Source: JBGTCY01 sp041748615
GTDB lineage: Bacteria; Bacteroidota; Bacteroidia; Chitinophagales; CAIOSU01
Assembly (NCBI GenBank): GCA_041748615.1
Contig: JBGTCY010000148.1
Coordinates: 1 to 6,034 of the forward strand
Direction of reading: 5' to 3'
DNA: 6,034 nt
Made by a program: the position numbers and the translations under genes. Shown piece after piece: positions 1 through 5,043 of this stretch; within the stretch, counting starts at the first letter, position 1; each line of letters opens with the position of its first letter. Below the pieces are notes generated by a model. The model saw only the letters and a program-made list of their open reading frames with translations. It made no database searches and was not told where the DNA came from.

Positions 1-1
1 G

Positions 2-961
2 AAAGGCGAACAGTTGTGGCGCGTGCCGGTTTCGGGTGATGTGGAGGCGCAGCCGGTGATGATTGACATTAATTGCAACGGAAGGAAGGAACTGATTTTC
101 GCCACGGAAACCGGTGAAATCGCGGCATTGGACGCGCTCAACGGCAACACGCTCTGGAGTTTTAAAATCAAAGACTTCACCGGCTGGAAAAAAACCGACA
201 GTCGGTTTTTATTCAAAATAGGCGCTCATTTCTCAAGTGGTAATGGATTCGTTTCCAAGCCGGCTGTTGTTGACCTGAATGGCGATAACATTCCGGACTT
301 GATTTACAACGGACGTGATGACTACACCTATGCCATCAACGGGAAAAACGGTCAGTTGCTTTGGAAATTCAAACACGAAATCTTCTTTATCGCCAATGCT
401 CCTTTAGTAACCGGCAGCGGGAAAAACACCAAAATTTATCTCACGGAATTGAGGCTGGATGAAAATAAAAGATACCGTGAGCATCTTGTTCAACTCAATG
501 AAAAAGGGAAAGTACAAAAGAGATTTCCGGCAACTTATCATTACTCCAGAAATTATACGCCCGTTTTGCACAACGGAAAAATCTATTCTGCCAACAATGA
601 TACTTTGGTCGTCTTAGACCCGGCTTCAGGAAAAATAAAAATGATAAACATCAGCCGTCAGAATAAAAAATGGTATTACCGGCATGATAATATCACCGCG
701 CCTCCCGTATTCATGGATTTTCTTGGAAAAGGAACTGAGCAAATGATGCTCGTGGACCAGTACGGGTTTTTCAACCTGTTTGACGCGGTGACTTTTAAAC
801 CACTGCTCCAACTGAAACTCCCTGAAGGTACTGAAACTCCGCCACTCATTGCCGACATCAATGGTGACGGCAAATTGGAAATCGTGGTGAGTTGTTATGA
901 TGGCAAATTGTATTGTTACGATTTAAATATTTCTACTGATAAAGTTTTGTCAAAAAAATAA
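2..961 (+). CDS. PQQ-like / FG-GAP beta-propeller protein, 5'-truncated by the window edge
   Basis: The reading frame is open from base 2 (K-G-E-Q-L-W...), so the gene starts outside the window. The TTG at 14 is an internal leucine codon, not a start. About 319 residues are visible. Counting from that Leu, blade-like repeats recur: a 'DINCNGRKELIFAT..G.I.ALDALNGNTLWSF' pattern near 18-50, 'DLNGDNIPDLI...YAINGKNGQLLWKF' near 87-119, 'LVVLDPASGKI' near 198-208, and 'DINGDGKLEIV...DGKLYCYDL' near 281-304. The 'G.LLW' ends are typical of PQQ-like propeller strands. The DxNxDxxxD/E loops are typical of calcium-binding FG-GAP/VCBS repeats. Such proteins are normally secreted or surface-exposed and act as binding or scaffold modules; no catalytic motif is visible. 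The gene ends 11 nt before the next one, suggesting co-transcription and a shared envelope role. The ligand is unknown. The propeller fold is fairly secure; whether it binds PQQ is doubtful. Confidence 0.85.
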   Translation, partial: KGEQLWRVPVSGDVEAQPVMIDINCNGRKELIFATETGEIAALDALNGNTLWSFKIKDFTGWKKTDSRFLFKIGAHFSSGNGFVSKPAVVDLNGDNIPDLIYNGRDDYTYAINGKNGQLLWKFKHEIFFIANAPLVTGSGKNTKIYLTELRLDENKRYREHLVQLNEKGKVQKRFPATYHYSRNYTPVLHNGKIYSANNDTLVVLDPASGKIKMINISRQNKKWYYRHDNITAPPVFMDFLGKGTEQMMLVDQYGFFNLFDAVTFKPLLQLKLPEGTETPPLIADINGDGKLEIVVSCYDGKLYCYDLNISTDKVLSKK

Positions 962-972
962 AAACAGATTTT

Positions 973-2352
973 ATGAATCACAAAACCATGCTTTATGCCT
1001 TGTTGTCCGCGGCTGTCGTGACCACTTGCGCGCTCGTGTATTATTTTACTTTTTGGAATCCGTCTTCCAAAATTGAACCGCCCTTGCGTTCATTGCAAAT
1101 ACCGTTTGACACGCTCACTTTCAAAGCGGAATCAGGATTACAGTATCATCATTTCACCGGTTCAAATATCAGGATTCCCGCGCTTGCGTTTGAAGACAGC
1201 AAAGGCTATCCCGTCTCCGGAAATGTTTCGGTTTTGTACAGGGAATTTCATTCGCCAAAAGATATTTTTCTGAGCGGAATTCCATTGGGAACAATGGGCG
1301 ATGATGACAATCGAGCCTTGCAATCTGACGGGATGTTTCAAATCAATGCTTACCAGGGAAAGGAAAAACTCAAGCTGGCAAAAAACAAAAACATCAGCGT
1401 TGAATTAGCTTCGTTCAGGGCGACAAACGATTACAGTGTTTTTAAACTTGATGAAGGCAACCTGCAATGGTCACAAGAAGGAACTCCGGAACTGATTCCG
1501 AATGTGAGTAAAGAAAATGAATGCGCAGCGCTCCCTCCGTTGCCGGTCTTTCCGCTTGACCCGCGAATTCATGAGAGCGATATCATTGTTGAAACTGAGG
1601 CGGACTATCTTGAATATCCTCACTTATATTCCTTTAGAAATTATCGTTGGAAAATCGCGAATGTTCCGGAAAACAGTGACCTGGAAAATCAACAATGGGT
1701 ATTCAGGGTGCATTGGGACAGATTCAAATTAGAAGTATTTGACAAAGAAAAAAATCTTTTCAAAATGACGATGAAGGCGGAATGGAGAAATTATGAGAAT
1801 AAAAGCAGCAGCCGCAGTTATTCGGTGATAGTGATGCCGGTTTTGGATGGAAACAATTATGAAAAAGCATTGGCTGCATTCCAGGCTGATTATGCGCAAT
1901 ACAGTGAAACATTAGTCTTTATCGAAAAAGAAGAAGAAAGACTTGCAAGAGAAGCGGATGTTTTAAACGCTTTTAATATTGACCAAATGGGAATCTGGAA
2001 CATTGACAAATTTATGAATAATGAAATATTCGTAAAAATCACCGGCTCCTTTGATTTTGAAAATCAGTTCAACCCGATGTTTTATAAAATCAAAGTGTAT
2101 GTCATTAATCATTCGGACAACAATGTGCAATCCTATAGTAAAAAACAATGGGATAACATTTACATCCGTCCGGGCAGCATCACCTCTGTGATAGCGGTAT
2201 TGCCGAATGAGCAAGTAGGTATCTTCACAAAAGAAGCATTCAGTAAAGTGGATTTCAACCAGGTTTACAGGAAAGACCGGAGCTTTTTATTTTCAATGGA
2301 GATTGTACCGGAATCGGAGGCAAATCTGGAGCTTATTCAGAGAGTAATTTAA
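973..2352 (+). CDS. Membrane-anchored hypothetical protein with extracellular beta-domain and coiled coil
   Basis: I cannot name this 459-aa protein. Residues 6-28 form one hydrophobic segment after a short basic N-terminus. It lacks a good lipobox (T-T-C-A around Cys19), so an uncleaved anchor or ordinary signal peptide is likelier than a lipoprotein signal. Residues 62-165 ('IRIPALAFEDSKGYPVSG' onward, with YREFHS, DIFLSGIP and SDGMFQINAYQG) resemble a beta-sandwich module often seen in uncharacterised Bacteroidota envelope proteins; this is recalled similarity, not a search result. Residues 185-197 are proline-rich and linker-like. Residues 296-335, rich in Ala, Gln and Glu, look like a coiled coil. 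A second beta-rich region (337-459) begins with 'MGIWNIDK', a W-N-x-D pattern also recalled from these families. The ATG at 973 fits: it precedes the hydrophobic segment and sits 11 nt after the propeller gene in an A/T-rich leader with no Shine-Dalgarno. Its neighbour suggests a joint surface role, but no function is assigned. Confidence 0.85.
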   Translation: MNHKTMLYALLSAAVVTTCALVYYFTFWNPSSKIEPPLRSLQIPFDTLTFKAESGLQYHHFTGSNIRIPALAFEDSKGYPVSGNVSVLYREFHSPKDIFLSGIPLGTMGDDDNRALQSDGMFQINAYQGKEKLKLAKNKNISVELASFRATNDYSVFKLDEGNLQWSQEGTPELIPNVSKENECAALPPLPVFPLDPRIHESDIIVETEADYLEYPHLYSFRNYRWKIANVPENSDLENQQWVFRVHWDRFKLEVFDKEKNLFKMTMKAEWRNYENKSSSRSYSVIVMPVLDGNNYEKALAAFQADYAQYSETLVFIEKEEERLAREADVLNAFNIDQMGIWNIDKFMNNEIFVKITGSFDFENQFNPMFYKIKVYVINHSDNNVQSYSKKQWDNIYIRPGSITSVIAVLPNEQVGIFTKEAFSKVDFNQVYRKDRSFLFSMEIVPESEANLELIQRVI

Positions 2353-2383
2353 AAGGCAACGAGACAATGAGAATGAAATGAGG

Positions 2384-2401
2384 GATGAAGGCTGTTTCAT
2401 C
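2384..2401. other. Small hairpin between convergent genes
   Basis: GATGAA at 2384-2389 and TTCATC at 2396-2401 form a 6-bp stem with a 6-nt loop in the 47-nt gap between the convergent operon and peptidase genes. It overlaps the peptidase stop codon. There is no T-tract on either strand, so it is not a convincing intrinsic terminator. I see no other termination signal in this gap. Confidence 0.3.
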
Positions 2402-2918
2402 AATAATTCTTGTCTAAATAAATAATCGGATTAAGATAAAACATTTTTTTCCAGCCTTGCCTGTCTGTGTCTATCAGCCAAAAATATGGAATAAGCGTCA
2501 CGATTGAATAATGCAAATGCGGAGATTTCCCTATTGCATTTCCACTTGTTCCTACTGTTCCAATAATTTCATTTCTGGCAGACCAGGTGAAGGTTGAAGT
2601 TTTAATTGTTTGTAAATGCGAATAATAATGTAATCGCCATTTGGGTCCTAAAACTAAAACCACATTACCGCCCATTTTGATTTGACCACAGTAAATCACG
2701 AGTCCATTAGTAGAAGAGCGAACGGTCGTACCTTCTTTTGCAAAAATATCAACTCCTTTATGTGTTACAGATTTTCCCCAAGGGTAATACCAAAATGATT
2801 TTTCGTTATAGCTTGACTTTGTTGCTCCATCAACAGGATTAGAAAATTTTTGAGGAAGAATTATTCCTACAATCATCACTGTCAGGATGATTAACGCTAT
2901 ATTTCTTTTTCGTTTCAA
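2400..2918 (-). CDS. Small M23 (LytM-type) zinc metallopeptidase, membrane-anchored
   Basis: This 172-aa protein has a basic N-terminus (K-R-K-R) and a hydrophobic segment at about 6-22, so it should be exported or anchored in the cytoplasmic membrane facing the periplasm. The rest is a compact LytM/M23 domain. The metal-binding HxxxD is at His53-Asp57 (HKGVD), and a YSHL histidine follows at 101. The closing HxH is His134-Leu135-His136. A glycine-rich 'GTVGTSGNAIGKSPHLHY' stretch, the family hallmark, precedes it. All expected zinc and catalytic residues are present, so it should be active. The family cleaves peptide cross-links of peptidoglycan or glycine-rich peptides, and the exact substrate is unknown. 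There is no long regulatory N-terminal region, unlike division-linked homologues. The only start before the hydrophobic segment is TTG at 2918; an in-frame TAA lies at 2940-2942 and there is no ATG between. Start assignment is therefore less certain than product. Its 5' side abuts the intron-like remnant. Confidence 0.88.
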   Translation of the reverse strand: MKRKRNIALIILTVMIVGIILPQKFSNPVDGATKSSYNEKSFWYYPWGKSVTHKGVDIFAKEGTTVRSSTNGLVIYCGQIKMGGNVVLVLGPKWRLHYYSHLQTIKTSTFTWSARNEIIGTVGTSGNAIGKSPHLHYSIVTLIPYFWLIDTDRQGWKKMFYLNPIIYLDKNY

Positions 2919-2945
2919 ATCGGCAGGGTCTTCTTGAAATTACAG

Positions 2946-3056
2946 GTAATCGGTTCACTTAGGGAAATTTACCTCTGCGATTCCACAAAACTCCCAATAA
3001 TTATCGGGACGAAAGTCTCCCTTCACACGGCTCATCTTGTTGTTAAATCACAAGAT
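2946..3056 (-). mobile_element. Probable decayed 3' end of a group II intron (domain IV hairpin, half domain V, domain VI-like tail)
   Basis: Read on the - strand in order. First comes a perfect 7-bp hairpin, ATCTTGT (3056-3050) with ACAAGAT (3040-3034), which could be the base of domain IV. Directly after it, 3033-3011 reads GAGCCGTGTG, then AA, then GGGAGACTTTC. This matches the 5' strand and GNRA-type loop of bacterial group II intron domain V, including the start that carries the AGC triad. The expected returning strand (of type CACGCACGGTTC) is absent. Its place is taken by the palindrome at 3009-2992, after which GTTTTGTGG resumes the usual downstream pattern. A domain VI-like piece follows (GCAGAGG, an A/T loop, then CCCT), ending in AACCGATTAC near 2946. 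There is no reverse-transcriptase gene in the window and domain V is broken, so splicing is not expected. The 5' limit is unclear; related structure may extend to about 3190. The match is to a recalled consensus, not an alignment. Confidence 0.42.
2992..3009. repeat. 18-bp palindrome of TCCCGATA type
   Basis: TCCCAATAATTATCGGGA is self-complementary apart from one pair (A2996 against C3005, which becomes a G-U wobble in RNA from the - strand). It closely resembles TCCCGATAnnTATCGGGA palindromes that I recall as recurrent in intergenic DNA of Bacteroidota. It sits exactly where the second half of the domain V-like sequence should be. Whether it is a mobile REP-like unit or a local rearrangement cannot be told from one copy. 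Confidence 0.55.
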
Positions 3057-3124
3057 ACAAATATTCATGGATGTGCCAATCGCCAGTTCAGAAATAATTC
3101 TGTGATACTTACAGATTCATTACT

Positions 3125-3188
3125 GGGGCGGCATCACCTTATGTTTGTTGGCAGCCCCTCTGCGCTACAAGTCAAAAGACTTGCTGCA
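3125..3188. other. Two adjacent hairpins in the gene-free stretch
   Basis: GGGGC at 3125-3129 pairs with GCCCC at 3154-3158, continued after one mismatch by GC/GC (3131-3132 with 3151-3152). Just downstream, CAAGTC-AAAA-GACTTG (3168-3183) is a perfect 6-bp stem with a 4-nt loop. It can be extended by TGC (3161-3163) with GCA (3186-3188) across an internal loop. Neither has a T-tract, so these are not terminators. They may belong to the upstream part of the group II intron-like remnant, read on the - strand, or to another structured RNA. The remaining bases of 2919-3292 show nothing further that I can identify. Confidence 0.3.
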
Positions 3189-3292
3189 TATCACTGCATC
3201 CAAGTCTCGCTTGCACTTAAGCAAATGCTCGAAGACTTGAATGAACAAGGGGGAAATGATGAGTGAGTAATGTTTCATCAAAGTCAGGCAAA

Positions 3293-3325
3293 AAAAAATC
3301 CCGGTTGATTGAACCAGGATTTTTT
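3293..3325 (-). terminator. Bidirectional rho-independent terminator
   Basis: TCC-C-GGTT at 3299-3306, loop GATTG (3307-3311), then AACC-A-GGA at 3312-3319: an 8-position stem with one C/A mismatch, flanked by A-runs (3291-3298) and T-runs (3320-3325). On the - strand it ends in eight Ts and lies 18 nt after the stop codon of the SWIB gene, so it is most likely that gene's terminator. The six Ts on the other side would let it also stop + strand transcripts. Confidence 0.88.
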
Positions 3326-3343
3326 GTATTGAAGCTGAAAAAC

Positions 3344-3724
3344 TCAGGAAAGATGTTTGCTGAGGTGTTTTGCCATCTCAAACATACTGACTTGCTTTTT
3401 ACCGCCAAAAATCTTTTGGAGATTCGCATCAGCATTGATGTTGCGTTTTTCCTTGGCGTCTTGCAGTTTGTTTTTCTTGATGTATTCCCAAACTTTTTTT
3501 ACCACCTCGGTACGCGGTAGGTCTTTATTGCCTACCACAGCGGCAAGAGCCGGACTCGGTGTTAACGCTTTCATGAAAGCGGGATTGGGTTTACGTTTAA
3601 CCTTGGCTTTCGCTGCGGGTTTTTTTGCAGCCGGTTTTTTCGCAGCCGGCTTTTTAGCTGCGGGTTTTTTCGGGGCTGCGGTTTTAGCAGCTCCTTTTTT
3701 TGCAGTTGGTTTTTTTGTTGCCAT
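3344..3724 (-). CDS. SWIB/MDM2-domain protein with histone H1-like Lys/Ala-rich tail
   Basis: This 126-aa protein has two clear parts. Residues 1-46 are almost only Lys, Ala and Pro, with four PAAKK/PAAKA units at 21-40, resembling the C-terminal tails of H1 histones and bacterial H1-like proteins; this part should bind DNA non-specifically. Residues 47-126 ('PNPAFMKALTPSPALAAVVG' followed by LPRTEVVKKVWEYIKKNKLQD, INAD..L..IFG and MFEMAKHLSKHL) are a SWIB domain, the fold of eukaryotic SWI/SNF subunit BAF60 and of MDM2. Standalone SWIB proteins are known from Chlamydiae and are frequent in Bacteroidota. The protein is strongly basic and lacks any signal or membrane segment, so a cytoplasmic, nucleoid-associated role is likely; the SWIB partner is unknown. 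The ATG at 3724 follows an A-rich leader, typical for the phylum. It has its own promoter-like signal upstream and a strong terminator downstream, so it is probably monocistronic and well expressed. Confidence 0.93.
   Translation of the reverse strand: MATKKPTAKKGAAKTAAPKKPAAKKPAAKKPAAKKPAAKAKVKRKPNPAFMKALTPSPALAAVVGNKDLPRTEVVKKVWEYIKKNKLQDAKEKRNINADANLQKIFGGKKQVSMFEMAKHLSKHLS
3605..3664 (-). repeat. Four 15-bp in-frame tandem units encoding PAAKK
   Basis: Codons 21-40 of the SWIB gene consist of four imperfect 15-bp units, each encoding Pro-Ala-Ala-Lys followed by Lys, or by Ala in the last unit. Synonymous differences between the units show the array is not brand new, but the length is likely to vary between strains by slippage or recombination. 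Confidence 0.85.
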
Positions 3725-3747
3725 TTTTTTTAAAATTTTTGTAAGTG

Positions 3748-3777
3748 CAAATTATAATTGTATTTCACTTTACACAA
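3748..3777 (-). promoter_or_regulatory. Probable Bacteroidota-type promoter of the SWIB gene
   Basis: On the - strand, TTG (3777-3775) is followed after 18 nt by TATAATTTG (3756-3748). This resembles the -33 TTG and -7 TAnnTTTG elements of the Bacteroidota primary sigma factor, with one extra base between TA and TTTG; it also contains a perfect TATAAT. Transcription would start around 3740, leaving a short A-rich leader before the ATG at 3724. The assignment is by pattern only. Confidence 0.5.
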
Positions 3778-3875
3778 CATTTATCGCAATTAGTTATAAA
3801 CATTTTTATTCTCAATTTGTTGATAGCTTCATTGGTAAAACGCTGATGATTCAAATGTTGTAGCCAGGTTTCTAT

Positions 3876-3899
3876 CAATGAAACAGGTGTTTTTCATTG
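3876..3899. other. Perfect 8-bp hairpin downstream of the mscS gene
   Basis: CAATGAAA (3876-3883) and TTTCATTG (3892-3899) form an 8-bp stem with an 8-nt loop. A second, longer-range pair, TTGATAG (3820-3826) with CTATCAA (3872-3878), overlaps its left arm, so two alternative folds exist. There is no T-tract on either strand, so it is not an obvious intrinsic terminator, although it lies 70 nt beyond the mscS stop codon and could mark the transcript's 3' end. Confidence 0.35.
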
Positions 3900-3912
3900 T
3901 GGAAATTCAATT

Positions 3913-3929
3913 TAAAATAATTTATTTTA
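3913..3929. repeat. A/T-only palindrome
   Basis: TAAAATAA-T-TTATTTTA is a perfect 17-bp palindrome of A and T only, in the spacer between mscS and the SWIB gene. In such A/T-rich DNA it may be chance; alternatively it is a protein-binding or transcript-end structure. Confidence 0.25.
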
Positions 3930-3969
3930 TTTCAAAAGCCTTACCGGCATTGAGTTACAGCACGACAAA

Positions 3970-4800
3970 TTATTTCTGATTGAACAGATGAACATCCCTT
4001 TGCGGGAATGGAATGGTGATGCCTTTTTCATCAAAAGTGAGCTTCACTTTTTCCTGCAGGTCATGAAATAAATTCCAGTATTCAGGACTGTTGCACCAGG
4101 CTTTCACAATGATGTCAATGGAACTGTCTGACATTTCCGCCACACCAATCACAATGGCGGGGTCTTTCAGGATGCGTTCATCGCGCGTGTAAATCTCATT
4201 GAGGATTTCCTTTGCCTTGGGTATTGAATCCGTGTAGCTGATACTGTAAGTGAGGTCAATTCTCCTTGTAGGATGGGCGGAAAAATTCTTGATGCTGCCA
4301 TTGGAAAGCGCGCCATTCGGGATGACTATTTTCTGCCCATGCGGTGTTTTCAGAATGGTGTAGATGATATCAATCTGTTCTACCGTTCCTAAAAAACTCT
4401 GCGCTTCAATAAAATCTCCGACTTTGAACGGACGAAAAACAAGGATTAAAACTCCTCCCGCGAAATTTGCGAGACTTCCCTGCAACGCCAGTCCAACTGC
4501 AAGACCGGCTGCTCCCAACATGGCGATGAACGAAGTTGTTTCGATGCCAATCATGGAAGCCACGCTAATCACTAACAGGATGCGCAGGGTGATGGTGAGC
4601 AATTTCAGGAAAAACAACTTCAGTGACTCATCCAGCTTTCCTCTATCCAGATTTATTCTGAGCAATTTCCGGATGATATTGATTACCCACCAGCCAATCA
4701 AAAAAACAAGTGTTGCCGCAATGACTTTCGGACCAAACACCACCAACTGGTCCATTAATTTTTGTAGTAACCCATTATAGTCTATCTTCTCAAAATCCAT
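3970..4800 (-). CDS. mscS: Small-conductance mechanosensitive channel, MscS family
   Basis: This 276-aa protein is close in length to E. coli MscS (286 aa) and has the same layout. Three membrane segments lie at about 22-44, 62-84 and 90-123, followed by a cytoplasmic beta domain and a C-terminal alpha/beta domain to the end. The pore helix reads 'AAGLAVGLALQGSLANFAGGV' in pieces around 97-117. By alignment from memory with E. coli, Leu100 and Leu104 match the gate residues L105 and L109, and Gly108 matches the kink glycine G113. The signatures 'FRPFKVGDFI' (122-131) and 'IPNG' (160-163) are intact. The channel opens under membrane tension and releases small solutes during hypo-osmotic shock, preventing lysis; it works as a homoheptamer in the cytoplasmic membrane. 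The ATG at 4800 gives the usual short N-terminus. No operon partner is apparent: 245 nt separate it from the SWIB gene and 243 nt from the dehydrogenase. Nothing looks truncated, and an active channel is expected. Confidence 0.95.
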   Translation of the reverse strand: MDFEKIDYNGLLQKLMDQLVVFGPKVIAATLVFLIGWWVINIIRKLLRINLDRGKLDESLKLFFLKLLTITLRILLVISVASMIGIETTSFIAMLGAAGLAVGLALQGSLANFAGGVLILVFRPFKVGDFIEAQSFLGTVEQIDIIYTILKTPHGQKIVIPNGALSNGSIKNFSAHPTRRIDLTYSISYTDSIPKAKEILNEIYTRDERILKDPAIVIGVAEMSDSSIDIIVKAWCNSPEYWNLFHDLQEKVKLTFDEKGITIPFPQRDVHLFNQK

Positions 4801-4965
4801 CGTTGTTTAGAATTTAGCGTTATTAATGAAATAAAAATAGAAAAATCAATTTGGCTAAGGATATTGTCATTATAGAATTATATTTCTTTAACAAATCAAT
4901 AATTTGGACTTGCGTTGTCATGGTGTGTTCCGAAAATCGGGAAACCATTCGTGGCGGCAATCCCT

Positions 4966-4990
4966 CCCTTCGACTCCGCTCAGGCTGACC
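4966..4990. repeat. Candidate dispersed repeat containing TTCGACTCCGCTCAGG
   Basis: The core TTCGACTCCGCTCAGG (4969-4984), preceded by CCC and followed by CTGACC, matches a short sequence I recall as highly recurrent in intergenic DNA of Bacteroidota and some other environmental bacteria. Read on the - strand it yields the familiar spurious peptide PERSRR. It is more GC-rich than the A/T-rich spacer to its left (4801-4920), and the GC-rich block runs from about 4921 to 5000, so the full repeat may be larger than the core. There is only one copy in the window, so the repeat status rests on recall. Confidence 0.5.
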
Positions 4991-5002
4991 CTCGCGCACC
5001 AT

Positions 5003-5033
5003 AAAAGGTGTTGCAGTATGTTCTACACCTCTC
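5003..5033 (-). terminator. Possible terminator of the MDR dehydrogenase gene
   Basis: On the - strand, AGGTGT (5030-5025) pairs with ACACCT (5011-5006), with a 13-nt loop that can form two further pairs, and is followed by a short TTTT. It starts 14 nt after the dehydrogenase stop codon. The stem is only 6 bp plus possible G-U/A-U extensions and the T-tract is short, so termination would be modest. It may also be part of the neighbouring dispersed repeat. Confidence 0.4.
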
Positions 5034-5043
5034 ATCAATTTTT

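Noticed and set aside
2934..3266. A 110-codon + strand open frame starting at TTG (MKLQVIGSLREIYLCDSTKL...)
   Set aside because: It has a non-ATG start and no recognisable domain, and it runs antisense through the domain V-like sequence, the palindrome and several hairpins. Its C-terminal 40 residues look somewhat protein-like, so a remnant coding piece is not fully excluded.
3263..3520. A + strand open frame of 85 codons starting at GTG
   Set aside because: It reads straight through the rho-independent terminator and is otherwise antisense to the SWIB domain.
3605..3664. Short regular repeats suggesting a CRISPR-like array
   Set aside because: The 15-bp units are contiguous without spacers, in frame, and encode PAAKK, so this is a coding tandem repeat.
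3357..3863. A long + strand open frame opposite the SWIB gene (168 codons)
   Set aside because: It is the antisense shadow of the Lys/Ala-rich repeat, giving a low-complexity Phe/Ala/Gly peptide, and it runs through the promoter region of the real gene.
4801..4925. TATAAT-like boxes upstream of mscS on the - strand
   Set aside because: Several TATAAT or TATTTTTA matches occur in this A/T-rich spacer, but none has a TTG element at a suitable distance together with a good TAnnTTTG, so no promoter can be chosen.
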